In this document: positions 30,317 through 42,739 of the stretch, piece by piece | How positions within the stretch are numbered: position 1 is the stretch's first letter | Layout: each line of letters starts with the position of its first letter | Assembly (NCBI GenBank): GCA_965140395.1 | Contig: OZ223205.1 | Span: 1 to 64,000, forward strand | DNA length: 64,000 nt | Origin: Parvibaculum sp002684405 | Lineage (GTDB): Bacteria > Pseudomonadota > Alphaproteobacteria > Parvibaculales > Parvibaculaceae | Direction: 5' to 3' | Notes under the pieces: generated by a model | The model's input: the letters and a program-made list of their open reading frames with translations, nothing else | Told to the model about the DNA's origin: nothing | The model's database searches: none | Position numbers and translations under genes: made by a program

Positions 30317-30529
30317 CCTGGCTTCAAAACGTTTTTACACGCCTCGAAACGAGGGTCGTATCCGACCCGAAGGACGACCTTTCCTCCACTTCCACTTCGA
30401 AGTGGTGGCTGGCCGTCGTTCCTTAATGGATCGTCTACTGGGCCACAAGAGCGAAAGATTAGCAAGGCCTTTCTTCCGTTCCCACCGGGTGGTGAGCGCC
30501 TCAGCGCCGCGCCCCGTCGATGGAGGCGG

Positions 30530-30558
30530 TTTATATGGCCGTGGCTCGCACCTGTCAA
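30530..30558 (-). promoter_or_regulatory. rrn operon sigma70 promoter
   Basis: Minus strand TTGACA (30553-30558), 17 bases, TATAAA (30530-30535). Upstream of -35 lie A/T tracts (TTTTTT, AAAAAA) like an UP element. Transcription would start near 30523, giving a leader of about 400 bases to 16S. Confidence 0.75.
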
Positions 30559-31202
30559 ACCCCTTTTTTGCCTGATTTTCAAAAAAGTTCACGGCTTTTG
30601 AGCTTGACTCTTTCAGGCTTTTTCGCTCCTGCGAGATATGGGGATCGGCAGCCGATTCCCCAAGGAAAAACAGGCGCTTTTTCCGCCATATATGGGGGTA
30701 TAGCCCCCTTCCAGCCGCTAATTCTGCCCTGAGCCCGCCGCCAGACCCGGTTTGCGCGGTCTCCCGAGCGCAAAGAGGCGCAATAGAGGCCTCCGGTTTC
30801 CTCGTCCGGGAGTTCGTCCCGGCCCCGTTCCTGCCCCCCATAATGGCGTTTCGAGGGGAACGCCCCTCGAAACCTCCGTGGAAGTGCTCCTGGATGCGCT
30901 CTAGGACGCCCTCTTGGACGCACGCCTGGAAACGCCCTTGGGAGGCACTTCCAGTCCGATATGGAACGGGTTCCATATATGGGCTTCGTAAAGCTGAAAG
31001 ATTATTCCGCTAGAAGGGAGCGGCAATTCCGCACTATGGCGCAGAAAGCCGCCGGGCGCGTTGACATCTACCGGGCTGGGATGCATCGTAAATTCACGGC
31101 GCATTACAGTGTGTTACGGCACCTTTCTCCGACGGTATGCAAACCGTTTGGGGGAAGTCCCTGAAACCATGATTGTGCGCGATATTGCCGGGGGGCAACG
31201 CT
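30559..31202. other. Intergenic region upstream of the rrn promoter, no gene seen
   Basis: About 640 bases between the rrn promoter and the peptidase gene on the other strand. Open frames here are short and lack ribosome sites. It probably holds the UP element and the promoter of the peptidase gene, but I could not place the latter with confidence. Confidence 0.5.
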
Positions 31203-32987
31203 TTGTTCGACTCATCGTTCGACACGGGGACCCAGTTGAAAACCGAAGACCACGCATCTGGCGACAGCAACGCCGCCAGCGCCACCGATGGCACTGTTTC
31301 AGACAGGCAGCCGCTGACCGCCGCGGCAAAATGGGAAGCCTTCCGCGAAACCGCCCAGCGCAAAATCAAACTCTATATGTCGGCGAGCCGCCTCACCCTT
31401 GGACAGGGACGCTGGGTGGCCGCTGCATCGGTCATGGGCGCCCTGTCGCTCGGCCTGTTGACCGCGGGCATCGTTGCGGCGACCGGCTCATACACTGTCG
31501 AGACCGCATCGCTGACGGCGGAGAAGGCACCGCAGGTTGTCGCCTCGGCCGGCAAGACGACCGTCGAGCCCGTCACCCGCCTGGCCGGCACCGGCCCGTC
31601 TGACGCCGACGAAACCGCCGCCGCAAAAGATAGGACGGACACGGACAACCGCCAGCAGACCGCCGCGCTGAACGACGACGCAGAAACGGCAAGCGCATCG
31701 CTCATGCCGGCAAAGAGTGCAGACGAAACAGGCACTCCTTCCGTTTCCGCCGGCAATGAAAAGACCATCGCGGACCTGCAGCCCGCCGCGCCCCAGAAGA
31801 TCGAAACCACCGTCGCGCTGAAAAGCGGCGAGACGCTGATGGAACTTCTGATGAATGAAGGCGCCGGCCGCGTGGACGCCTATCACGCCATTGCCGCGCT
31901 TCGCGACTACTACAATCCGCGCAAGCTGCGCGCCGGTCAGGAGATCAAACTGGCCTTCCTCGACGGCACCGACACCGGTGATGCGACGACGCAGAACGAC
32001 GCATCGGACAATGCCTCGAGCCGCCTGCTCACCGCCATCTCCCTTGAGCCCGACATCGAGCGCACCGTCAAAGTGATGCGCGACGGCGATGGCAGCTATA
32101 CCGGCAACGAGATCAAGAAGACCTTCACCGAAAGCTATGTGCGCGCCAAGGGCACGATCAGCTCGAGCCTGTTCCTCGATGCGGACCGCGCGGGCGTACC
32201 TCCCCGGATCATCGTCGAGATGATCCACATGTTCTCCTATTCGGTGGACTTCCAGCGCGAAATCCGCGCCGGCGACAAGTTCGACGTCTATTTCGACCGC
32301 AAGTTCGACGAGAACGGCGTGCCGGTCATGGAAGGCAATATCGCCTATGCCTCCCTGACCGTCGGCGGCAAGCAGCATCAGCTCTGGCGCTTCAAGACCA
32401 AGGAAGGCGTCTGGGACTATTTCGACGGCAAGGGCCGCAGCATGAAGAAGTTCCTGATGCGCACGCCCATCGACGGCGCCCGGATCAGCTCCGGCTTCGG
32501 CCTGCGCCGGCACCCGGTGCTCGGCTATTCGAAGATGCATAAGGGCACGGACTTCGCAGCCCCCCGCGGTACGCCGATCTACGCCGCCGGTAACGGCGTC
32601 ATCGAGATTGCAGGCTGGGTTCGCGGTTTCGGCAATTATATCCGCATCAAGCACGCCAATTCCTACGAGACCGCCTATGGCCATATGAACGGCTTCGCCA
32701 AGGGCATGAAGCGCGGCGTCCGGGTCCATCAGGGCCAGGTGATCGGCTATGTGGGCACGACGGGACGCTCCACCGGCCCGCATCTGCACTACGAAGTGCA
32801 TATCCATGGCAAGGCCGTGAACCCGCTCGGCGTGAAGCTGCCGACGGGCACGCAGCTCGCCGGCGCCGAACTGAAGCGCTACCTGGCAAAGCGCAGCCGG
32901 GTCGAGACGCAGATGGCCGCCGCGCCGGTGCTGACCACCGTCGCCCAGGCCTCCTCCGCGACGGCTGACGACACCAAGGCGAACTGA
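31203..32987 (+). CDS. M23-family peptidoglycan endopeptidase
   Basis: About 594 residues. A short cytoplasmic N-terminus and one membrane anchor (WVAAASVMGALSLGLLTAG) are followed by a low-complexity Ala/Thr linker, a LysM-like region and a C-terminal lysostaphin-type domain. Zinc ligands are H446 and D450 (HKGTD) and H529 in HLH (527-529). Such proteins cut peptide cross-links in the cell wall. No ATG opens the frame well: TTG 31203 follows a GGGGGG stretch by seven bases, TTG 31173 is another option, and the first internal ATG (31377) lies just before the membrane anchor. Confidence 0.88.
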   Translation: MFDSSFDTGTQLKTEDHASGDSNAASATDGTVSDRQPLTAAAKWEAFRETAQRKIKLYMSASRLTLGQGRWVAAASVMGALSLGLLTAGIVAATGSYTVETASLTAEKAPQVVASAGKTTVEPVTRLAGTGPSDADETAAAKDRTDTDNRQQTAALNDDAETASASLMPAKSADETGTPSVSAGNEKTIADLQPAAPQKIETTVALKSGETLMELLMNEGAGRVDAYHAIAALRDYYNPRKLRAGQEIKLAFLDGTDTGDATTQNDASDNASSRLLTAISLEPDIERTVKVMRDGDGSYTGNEIKKTFTESYVRAKGTISSSLFLDADRAGVPPRIIVEMIHMFSYSVDFQREIRAGDKFDVYFDRKFDENGVPVMEGNIAYASLTVGGKQHQLWRFKTKEGVWDYFDGKGRSMKKFLMRTPIDGARISSGFGLRRHPVLGYSKMHKGTDFAAPRGTPIYAAGNGVIEIAGWVRGFGNYIRIKHANSYETAYGHMNGFAKGMKRGVRVHQGQVIGYVGTTGRSTGPHLHYEVHIHGKAVNPLGVKLPTGTQLAGAELKRYLAKRSRVETQMAAAPVLTTVAQASSATADDTKAN

Positions 32988-33011
32988 TCCGCCGATAAAA
33001 GACGCATGAAC

Positions 33012-33046
33012 AAAGGGCCGGTCACTTGTGACCGGCCCTTTCTTAT
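33012..33046. terminator. Bidirectional terminator between the peptidase and clpB
   Basis: AAAGGGCCGGTCAC-TT-GTGACCGGCCCTTT, a perfect 14-base-pair stem with T and A runs on its two sides. It can serve both convergent genes. Confidence 0.85.
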
Positions 33047-33084
33047 TGTGGCGTCCTTATTGCGGCGTCCTTATTGCGGCGTCC
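33043..33084. repeat. Three tandem copies of a 14-base unit
   Basis: TTATTGTGGCGTCC followed by two copies of TTATTGCGGCGTCC, directly after the terminator and before the clpB stop codon. It looks like a slippage duplication. Confidence 0.85.
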
Positions 33085-33108
33085 CAGGACGGCTTCAGAC
33101 TACTCGCG

Positions 33109-35712
<2,604 letters not shown>

Positions 35713-35853
35713 CTTTTCCTCTCAAGCACGCTGTCCGACAGCCCGATTTGGCGTCCAAACGCCCGGCACCGTCATTGCGCCTTCGCAAATCCTGCGATTC
35801 TGTGCATCTCGCACAAACCCGCCGCCGGCCCGAATGGCACCGGCTTTTTATTC

Positions 35854-35882
35854 ATATTGGCGTTGCACCCCTGCCACACAAG
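35854..35882 (-). promoter_or_regulatory. Candidate sigma32 (heat-shock) promoter of clpB
   Basis: Minus strand CTTGTG (35877-35882), 15 bases, GCCAATAT (35854-35861). This resembles CTTGAA and CCCCATAT heat-shock elements. The leader to clpB would be about 135 bases. Confidence 0.4.
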
Positions 35883-35934
35883 GGGCAATCTGCCGCAGAA
35901 AGCCGGGCTTTTTCGGCGATAGAGGAGAGAGCGT

Positions 35935-36699
35935 ATGAGCGGCAAGGGCAGTATTTCAGCGATCTATCGCTATCCGGTAAAGGGGCTCTCCCCCGAAAGG
36001 CTGGAAAAGGTCGAACTCGAGCCCGGCGGCACCATGCCCTGGGACCGGGCCTTTGCGATCGAGAACGGTACCGCCGATTTCGACCCGGCCAATCCACGGC
36101 ATTTCCCCAAGATCAAATTTCTGATGCTGATGCGGGACGAGCGCATGGCCACGCTCCGGAGCCGTTTCGAAGACGAAGGCGCGGTACTGCATATCGAGCA
36201 AGACGGCCGGGAAGTCCTGCGCGCGCCGCTTCTCACCCCGGAAGGCCGCGCCGAGGCCGAACGCTTCTTCGCCGACTATATGAAAGAGGACCTGCGCGGT
36301 GCGCCCCGTATCGTCCATGCGCCGGGATTCACTCACTCCGACGCGCCCGCCCCGCTCATTTCCATCATCAATCTCGCCAGCGTGCGCGCGCTGGAAGAGG
36401 AAATCGGCCGTCCGGTCGATCCCTTGCGCTTTCGCGGCAATGTCTATGTGGAGGGGCTCGAACCCTGGGAAGACCATGACTGGGTGGAACGCGACATCTC
36501 GCTGGGCGGCGTCGGGCTCAATGTCGTGGCGCGGACCGTGCGCTGCGCGGCCACCAATGTCGATCCGCAGACCGCCGAGCGGGACATGCAGATCCCGGCA
36601 ACGCTGCTACGCCACTTCGGCCATAGCGATCTGGGCATCTATGCCCATGTGAAAACGCCCGGTGCGTTGGCACCGGGCGATTCCGTCATTCTGAATTAG
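35935..36699 (+). CDS. MOSC-domain protein
   Basis: A 254-residue protein with an N-terminal beta-barrel part (IYRYPVKGLSPERLEKVEL) and a C-terminal MOSC domain (about 140-250) including RFRGNVYVEGLEPWEDHDW and RCAATNVDP. MOSC proteins handle sulfur or the molybdenum cofactor; the conserved Cys is in RCAATNVDP. It is divergent from clpB and has its own GGAGAG site. A link to the molybdate uptake genes 20 kb away is possible but unproven. Confidence 0.88.
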   Translation: MSGKGSISAIYRYPVKGLSPERLEKVELEPGGTMPWDRAFAIENGTADFDPANPRHFPKIKFLMLMRDERMATLRSRFEDEGAVLHIEQDGREVLRAPLLTPEGRAEAERFFADYMKEDLRGAPRIVHAPGFTHSDAPAPLISIINLASVRALEEEIGRPVDPLRFRGNVYVEGLEPWEDHDWVERDISLGGVGLNVVARTVRCAATNVDPQTAERDMQIPATLLRHFGHSDLGIYAHVKTPGALAPGDSVILN

Positions 36700-36712
36700 G
36701 CCTCGATCCGGC

Positions 36713-37387
36713 TTACGCGGCGGCGCCGTCGGCATCCACGCTCTTATCGGATCCGGCATCTGCCTTTTTCGCGTCGGCCTTCTTTGCTTCGGCCTTGCTT
36801 TCGGCTTTGCCCGGGGCGCCATCCGAGCCGCTGTCGCCGCCGGACTTGTCCGCCCCGTCGCCTGCTCCGTCCCGCGCTTCGGTGCGCGGGCGGCGGCGGC
36901 GGTTCTGGCGGCGGCGCGGCTGGGCCTCTTCCTCGCCATTGGACGCGGTGGATTTCTTGTCCCGCCCGGCATCCTCGTCCTGATTGTCGGACTTGTTGTC
37001 AGACTTGTTGTCGGACCTGCCGTTCGACGCTTCGGCGGACCCGCCGTTCGTCTCCGAGCCGTCATTCGAGGAATCGTACTCTTCCTCTTCCTCGTCATTC
37101 GGACGATAGCCGAGACTGGCCGTCGTCTGACGGTTGCTGTCCTGACCTGTCTGGGCGGCCATCAGCAGCCTGTAATAATGCTCGGCATGCTGAAAATAGT
37201 TTTCGGCGGTCACCCGGTCCCCGGCTGAAATCGCATCGCGGGCAAGCTGCTGATATTTCTCGCAGACATGCGCGGCGGTACCGCGAATCTTCACATCCGG
37301 CCCGTTGCTCTCGTAAGACCGGTTGGCCGAGTTTTGGGGTTTGCGTCCGCGACCGCGGGAACGCTTCGAATTCTGACCCTGCCTCAT
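36713..37387 (-). CDS. DUF4167-family protein
   Basis: A 224-residue protein. Residues 1-75 are the conserved DUF4167 segment (basic start RQGQNSKRSRGRGRKPQN, then VKIRGTAAHVCEKYQQLARD and AENYFQHAEHYYRLL). The rest is disordered: an acidic run, tandem SDNK repeats, a run of Arg (RRRQNRRRRPRTEA) and a Lys/Ala tail. The family is typical of alphaproteobacteria and the basic parts suggest RNA binding. It lies 600 bases downstream of the prfA-prmC pair on the same strand. Confidence 0.88.
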   Translation of the reverse strand: MRQGQNSKRSRGRGRKPQNSANRSYESNGPDVKIRGTAAHVCEKYQQLARDAISAGDRVTAENYFQHAEHYYRLLMAAQTGQDSNRQTTASLGYRPNDEEEEEYDSSNDGSETNGGSAEASNGRSDNKSDNKSDNQDEDAGRDKKSTASNGEEEAQPRRRQNRRRRPRTEARDGAGDGADKSGGDSGSDGAPGKAESKAEAKKADAKKADAGSDKSVDADGAAA

Positions 37388-38000
37388 ATGACTTGATTTC
37401 TCACTTTATTCGACACCGGAGAGTTTGTGTGGCCGCCCGGTTCCCGGGTCGGTCGGCGGTGCGGACATGCCGCGGCCGCATTGTTTTCAAAGTTAGGTCC
37501 GCCTGCCTGTTCCTTTTGCGAAGACGGATAATTCTCGTCCGAGCAAACGGACGTTTCAGCGGTTCCCGGCTGTCGCAGACGGCTACGCCTGCGCATATGA
37601 CCGAAACCGGAAAATTTGGCTGCCTGCCTAGCCGAAGATCGTTATCGCTCTGCCAGCGCCGCGGCGCGTTCGTCACGCGCTATCCTGCGGCACGGCATCA
37701 CCCGCTCAACGTCATTCGGCGGTTAGCGCCCCTAAAGCCCACATCCCAAGCCGGTAAAACCCGTTGCCATACCGGCCCGCTACTCCACTCCTGCGCAAAT
37801 CCGGATCATGGACCGGCTTGCGCCAAGGCGCTTCAAGAGCGCGTCCACCGACAATTCTGTCTTCGCTAGCCGTTGACGATACGTTGCCGGGAGAGGAGGC
37901 GGCGAAAGACCAATCGGTCTTTCAAGCTCTGTTTCCTGACTACAAACTAGCCTCTATAGCCGCAGATTCCAAACGATTTTTATGTGTCGGTTCTGAGCCC
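37388..38000. other. 613-base interval, no gene; one hairpin
   Basis: Reading frames here are random overlaps in high-G+C DNA without ribosome sites. A hairpin AAAGACC-AATC-GGTCTTT lies at 37905-37922, roughly 80 bases past the prmC stop on the minus strand, and may be its terminator. Confidence 0.55.
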
Positions 38001-38852
38001 TCAGCGGGCCGGCAGCCGGGCGACAAGGGCCCTCTCCACACCGGCAAGATCCTTTTTACGCACGATGTCGGTGAAACCGGCAGCCTCGAAAAGCGCCGCC
38101 ACCGGCCCGGCCTGCCCCGCGCCCAGTTCGAGTACGGCCGCGCCGTCCGGCACCAGCACATGCGGCACTTCATCGGCCAGCGCCCGGTAGGCATCCAGCC
38201 CGTCCGGCCCGCCATCGAGCGCCATCGCCGGGTCGTGCAGCTTTACCTCCGGGTCGAGCGTTTCGATAACGTCACGCTCTATATAGGGCGGGTTCGAGAT
38301 CACGAGATCGAACCGCTCCTGCAAGCCGGCGCTCCATGCGCCCTCGACAAAGCGCGCCCGCAAGGCAACGCCTAGCCGCGCCGCATTACGCCCGGCCACT
38401 TTCAGCGCATCCGCCGACAGATCGACGCCCATGCCTTGCGCATCCGCGCGCTCATGCAGGAGCGCGATGAGCAGACATCCCGTGCCCGTCCCGATATCGA
38501 GAATGCGCGGCGCCTCGACACCGCGCAGAAGATCGAGCGCCGCCTCGATCAGCGTTTCGCTGTCGGGCCTCGGGTCGAGCGTCGCCGACGTCACCTCGAA
38601 TTCGAGGCCCCAGAATTCGCGCCGCCCCAGAATGCGCGACACCGACTCATGCGCCAGCCGCCGCGCTTCATACTCGCCGAGCAGGTTTTCTTCCTCGGGC
38701 GTCAGCATGACGCCGGGCTCGCGGATCATTTCTATGTCGCTGGCGTTACATGCCGCCTGCACCAATATGCGCGCATCGAGCGACGCGCTCCCGAACCCGG
38801 CTTCCTTCAGCCGCCAGGCAAGCATGCGATAGGCATGATCGCGATTGATCAC
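38001..38852 (-). CDS. prmC: Release factor glutamine methyltransferase
   Basis: A 283-residue SAM enzyme that methylates the Gln of the GGQ motif in RF1 and RF2. SAM motif DIGTGTGCLLIALL, catalytic NPPYIE, N-terminal helical domain. Starts at GTG and overlaps the end of prfA (GTGA), so it is coupled to its substrate gene, a common arrangement. Confidence 0.95.
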   Translation of the reverse strand: MINRDHAYRMLAWRLKEAGFGSASLDARILVQAACNASDIEMIREPGVMLTPEEENLLGEYEARRLAHESVSRILGRREFWGLEFEVTSATLDPRPDSETLIEAALDLLRGVEAPRILDIGTGTGCLLIALLHERADAQGMGVDLSADALKVAGRNAARLGVALRARFVEGAWSAGLQERFDLVISNPPYIERDVIETLDPEVKLHDPAMALDGGPDGLDAYRALADEVPHVLVPDGAAVLELGAGQAGPVAALFEAAGFTDIVRKKDLAGVERALVARLPAR

Positions 38853-39916
38853 ACATCTTCTCCCAGCGAGGCCAGCCGCTCCGCCTGGTCTTCGGCCAGA
38901 AGCGCGGAAATGACTTCATCCAGCGCATCGCCCGCGATGATCTGATCGAGCTTGTGCAGGGTGAGATTGATGCGGTGGTCCGTCACGCGGCCTTGCGGGA
39001 AATTATAGGTGCGGATCCGTTCCGAGCGGTCGCCCGATCCCACTTGCAGCTTGCGCGCACTCGCCCGCTCGCTGTCAGCCCTGTCGCGTTCCGCTTCGAA
39101 GAGCCTCGCCCGCAGGATCTGCATGGCGCGCGCCTTGTTCTTGTGCTGCGATTTTTCGTCCTGCTGCGCGACGACGATCCCGGTCGGCAGATGCGTGATG
39201 CGCACCGCGCTTTCCGTCTTGTTCACATGCTGTCCGCCCGCACCGCTCGCCCGGTAGGTGTCGATGCGAAGATCGCTTTCATTGATATCGACATCCACCT
39301 CTTCCGCCTCGGGCAAGACCGCGACGGTTGCCGCCGAGGTGTGGATACGCCCGCCGCCTTCCGTTGCCGGCACGCGCTGCACGCGATGCACGCCGGACTC
39401 GAATTTGAGCCGCGCGAACACGCCCTTACCGGAAATCTGCGCGATGATTTCCTTGTATCCGCCCACTTCGCCCTCGGAGGCGGAAATGATCTCGACCTTC
39501 CAGCCCTGCAACGAGGCATAGCGTTCATACATGCGGAAAAGGTCGCCCGCGAAAAGCGCCGCCTCGTCGCCGCCCGTGCCTGCGCGCACTTCCAGGATGG
39601 CATTGCGCTCGTCGGCCGCATCCCTGGGCAGCAGCAAAAGCTGCAATTCATGCTCGAGTTCGGGTATTTCCTCGTCGAGACGGTCAACCTCTTCGCGCGC
39701 CATCTCCGCCATCTCCTTGTCGGAGAGCATCGCGTCCGCCTCGTCGCGCGCCTCGCGCGCGGCTTTGAGCCGGTTCACCGTGTCGACGACAGGGGTCAGT
39801 TCCGCCAGTTCCTTCGACAGGGCGACGAAACGGTCGGTGGCAAGGTCTGAGCCGAGTTCGGATTGCACGGCCTCGAAACGATCGAGCACCTTGCGCAGTT
39901 TTTCTTCTGGGATCAT
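38849..39916 (-). CDS. prfA: Peptide chain release factor 1
   Basis: About 355 residues from ATG 39916 (MIPEEKLRK), the usual RF1 length; a longer start at 39967 would add 17 residues and has no ribosome site. The GGQ loop is ASGAGGQHVNKTESAVR and the stop-codon recognition region lies just before it. RF1 reads UAA and UAG. Forms an operon with prmC. Confidence 0.95.
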   Translation of the reverse strand: MIPEEKLRKVLDRFEAVQSELGSDLATDRFVALSKELAELTPVVDTVNRLKAAREARDEADAMLSDKEMAEMAREEVDRLDEEIPELEHELQLLLLPRDAADERNAILEVRAGTGGDEAALFAGDLFRMYERYASLQGWKVEIISASEGEVGGYKEIIAQISGKGVFARLKFESGVHRVQRVPATEGGGRIHTSAATVAVLPEAEEVDVDINESDLRIDTYRASGAGGQHVNKTESAVRITHLPTGIVVAQQDEKSQHKNKARAMQILRARLFEAERDRADSERASARKLQVGSGDRSERIRTYNFPQGRVTDHRINLTLHKLDQIIAGDALDEVISALLAEDQAERLASLGEDV

Positions 39917-40019
39917 CGCAGTCTTCTTGGCCGGCTTGTCGGCCCCGGTGGGAAGGGGGCCGCTCATTCGAAGGGAAGCCGGACATCATATCCAGCCTGG
40001 AACATCTCGAATGAGGTCG

Positions 40020-41165
40020 CTAATCGCCGGCAAGCGCGCGGGGCGTGGCGTCGGCATTGTCCGCCGCCCGCGCGTCCTCGATCTCACGCGCCTTCTGCTC
40101 CACCAGCTCGACCAGATGGTCGACCATCTCGTCATTGCCGATCTTGTGGTCGGTGAGGCCCGCGATATAGACCATGCCCGCCCCGGCCCCGCCGCCGGTA
40201 AACCCGATATCGGTCTGCATCGCCTCGCCCGGTCCGTTCACCACGCAGCCGATGATGGAAAGCGACATGGGCGTGGAGATATGCGCGAGGCGCTCCTCAA
40301 GGATTTGCACCGTGCCGATGACATCGAAACCCTGCCGCGCACAGGACGGGCAGGAGATGATGTTGACGCCGCGATGGCGAAGCCCGAGCGACTTCAGAAT
40401 ATCGAAGCCGACCTTGATCTCTTCCACCGGATCGGCGGAAAGCGACACACGGATCGTGTCGCCGATCCCCGCCCAGAGGAGCGACCCGAGCCCGATGGAG
40501 GATTTGATCGTGCCCGAGCGAAGCCCGCCCGCCTCGGTAATCCCCAGATGCAGCGGACAATCGATTGCGTCGGCAAGCTGCTGATAGGCCGCGACCGACA
40601 GGAACACGTCGGAGGCCTTCACGCTGATCTTGAATTCGTGGAAATCGTGATCCTGCAGGATGCGCGCATGGTCGAGCGCGCTTTCCACCATCGCCTCCGG
40701 GCAGGGCTCGCCGTATTTTTCGAGGAGGTCCTTCTCCAGCGATCCCGCATTGACGCCGATGCGGATGGCGCAGCCATGATCCTTGGCCGCCTGAATGACA
40801 TCCTTCACCCGCGCTTCGGACCCGATATTGCCGGGATTGATGCGCAGGCAGGCCGCGCCCGCCTCCGCCGCCTCGATGGCGCGCTTGTGATGGAAATGGA
40901 TATCGGCCACCACCGGCACGCTCGCCGCGCGCACGATTTCCTTCAGCGCGGCGGTCGAGGCTTCATCGGGGCAGGACACGCGGACAAGATCGGCGCCCGC
41001 CTCTTCGATCCGCCGGATCTGGTCGATCGTCGCGGCGGCGTCGGCGGTCGGCGTATTCGTCATGGATTGCACGGAAATCGGCGCATCCCCGCCAATGGCG
41101 ACATTCCCGACATGAATCTTGCGGCTCGGCCTGCGGATGATGTCGCGCCAGGGTCGAATGCTCAT
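40020..41165 (-). CDS. ispG: 4-hydroxy-3-methylbut-2-enyl diphosphate synthase
   Basis: A 381-residue iron-sulfur enzyme of the MEP isoprenoid pathway, converting cyclic MEcPP to HMBPP. TIM-barrel part with GGDAPISVQSMTNTPT; cluster cysteines in SCPSCAR and GCVVNGPGE. Complete and typical. It follows the RodZ-like gene on the same strand, as in many proteobacteria. Confidence 0.96.
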   Translation of the reverse strand: MSIRPWRDIIRRPSRKIHVGNVAIGGDAPISVQSMTNTPTADAAATIDQIRRIEEAGADLVRVSCPDEASTAALKEIVRAASVPVVADIHFHHKRAIEAAEAGAACLRINPGNIGSEARVKDVIQAAKDHGCAIRIGVNAGSLEKDLLEKYGEPCPEAMVESALDHARILQDHDFHEFKISVKASDVFLSVAAYQQLADAIDCPLHLGITEAGGLRSGTIKSSIGLGSLLWAGIGDTIRVSLSADPVEEIKVGFDILKSLGLRHRGVNIISCPSCARQGFDVIGTVQILEERLAHISTPMSLSIIGCVVNGPGEAMQTDIGFTGGGAGAGMVYIAGLTDHKIGNDEMVDHLVELVEQKAREIEDARAADNADATPRALAGD

Positions 41166-41326
41166 AGCGGTTCCAAACTCTCGCTAGCAAGGGGCCGGGG
41201 CCGTGTGAGGCGGCCTGCTGCCGCCGCATCCACGACCCGTTCGGTCCACATATAATGTGTTGATCGCCGCCGCGCCATCCGGGGCATGATCCCGGGCCGC
41301 CAAGGCGCCACCCACCGCCCTATTGG

Positions 41327-41352
41327 CCGCCCTATTGAACGGGCGCGGCCTC
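41327..41352. repeat. Short tandem repeat at the 3' end of the RodZ-like gene
   Basis: On the minus strand CAATAGGGCGGC and CAATAGGGCGGT lie next to each other; the first carries the stop codon of the RodZ-like gene. Exact ends are approximate. Confidence 0.5.
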
Positions 41353-42456
41353 TTCATCGGCCGCCGCGGCCTCGATCTCGGTTTTGGGCGCCGCGGCCAG
41401 AAGCGTATCGGCAACGAGCGGCTTGCCCGTCAGCACCAGCGTGGGCGGGCCGGCAAGACCCAGCGAATGGCCATCCACCACGATTTCGATGGCGCTGGCA
41501 TCGCGCGCGACCAGCACGGCCCCGCGGTCGGCGGGTACGCGATAGAGATCGCCACGCTTGAAGGTCTGTTCGATCAGCACCCGGCCATCGGCATCTTCCA
41601 CCCGGACCCAGGTGTCGTCCTTGCGGGCCCTGAGCGAAACACGGCTGCCGGCATTCTCCACACCATAGACGGTGCCCTGAGGAATGGCGGGAAGCGGTTC
41701 GACGGCGGGACGGGCCGCAAGCGGCTGGTCGACGGTTTCCGAGGCATCCATCATGGCCGCCTCGCCGCCCGGCGCCAGCTTCGCCCCGGGCACACCCACG
41801 CCAAGCCGCATGGAGGAAATAGCACCTTCGCGCGGCGTCGCCGCGGAGGCGGTATCGCCGCGCGGCATGCTCTCCAGCGGATGATGCGCAGCGGCGGAAT
41901 TATTGGCTTCGGCAGCCTGAATCGACGGATCGGTCTCTTCGGCGGGGATCGCCCCCTGACGCTGGGCCACCATCTGATCGGCGGACTTGCTCATCAGCCA
42001 CACGCCGTAAAGCCCGGCGGCGACGATGAGCACCACGACGAGCCCCATACCGCGCGGCATACGCCGCTCTCCGGCAGCTTTCGGGACGAACCGGGAAGCC
42101 GGCTCCGTCGCCTCCTCCGTTGCGTCTCCATCGAGTTCGCTCTTGTAGCGCTCGACCACATGCTGGCTGTCGAGGCCCAGATATTCGGCATAGGAGCGAA
42201 CGAAACCCAGCGCATAGGCGCGGCCGGGCAACCCCTCATAGCGGCTTTCTTCCAGCGCTTCGAGATAGTCCCGGCGAATATGAAGGATATGGGCGATGCT
42301 GCGGATCTCTTCGCTGCGGCGAAGGCGCACGGCCCGGAGCTCTGCCCCGACGGAATGCGCCTCGAGCGGCTCTTCATGCGTGATGTCACGCAAATGCAGC
42401 CTGCGGCGTCCCCCCTCGGAGCGTCCCTCGGCTGGAAGCATCGTTACTTTGGTCAT
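41332..42456 (-). CDS. RodZ-like helix-turn-helix membrane protein
   Basis: About 374 residues from ATG 42456. Residues 30-110 are a Cro/RodZ-type helix-turn-helix (GAELRAVRLRRSEEIRSIAH, with the RodZ signature YLEALEESRYEGLPGRAYALG), then a single membrane helix (GLVVVLIVAAGLYGVWL), a Pro/Ala linker and a C-terminal DUF4115 beta domain (RVSLRARKDDTWVRVEDADG). RodZ links MreB to the wall machinery and shapes rods. Located before ispG, as is common. Confidence 0.88.
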   Translation of the reverse strand: MTKVTMLPAEGRSEGGRRRLHLRDITHEEPLEAHSVGAELRAVRLRRSEEIRSIAHILHIRRDYLEALEESRYEGLPGRAYALGFVRSYAEYLGLDSQHVVERYKSELDGDATEEATEPASRFVPKAAGERRMPRGMGLVVVLIVAAGLYGVWLMSKSADQMVAQRQGAIPAEETDPSIQAAEANNSAAAHHPLESMPRGDTASAATPREGAISSMRLGVGVPGAKLAPGGEAAMMDASETVDQPLAARPAVEPLPAIPQGTVYGVENAGSRVSLRARKDDTWVRVEDADGRVLIEQTFKRGDLYRVPADRGAVLVARDASAIEIVVDGHSLGLAGPPTLVLTGKPLVADTLLAAAPKTEIEAAAADEEAAPVQ

Positions 42457-42739
42457 ACGTCTCGGCTCTTCATCGAAATGAGCCATCCAAAATGCTCGAC
42501 TTTGGTCAACCAAGCCTGCTTTGCGCGGCCGTCATTCAGGATGTCATGCATGCGTCCGAACGACTGCCCCTGCCGCCCGATACAACTTGCCCCCAACTGC
42601 ATCTGAGTATTGAGAATAAACCAAAACTATTGATATTTCGCAACAGTCGAAACGAAAAATCAGGCCCAAGATGGGTAATTTGAGCGATAAAAAACTACGT
42701 TTTCTTAACAAAAAGCAGGCTGCGGCAAAAACTCCGCAC

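Noticed and set aside
36784..37869. Long plus-strand frame opposite the DUF4167 gene
   Set aside because: It is rich in Arg, Pro and Cys, as expected from antisense of a high-G+C gene, and crosses the gene's promoter.
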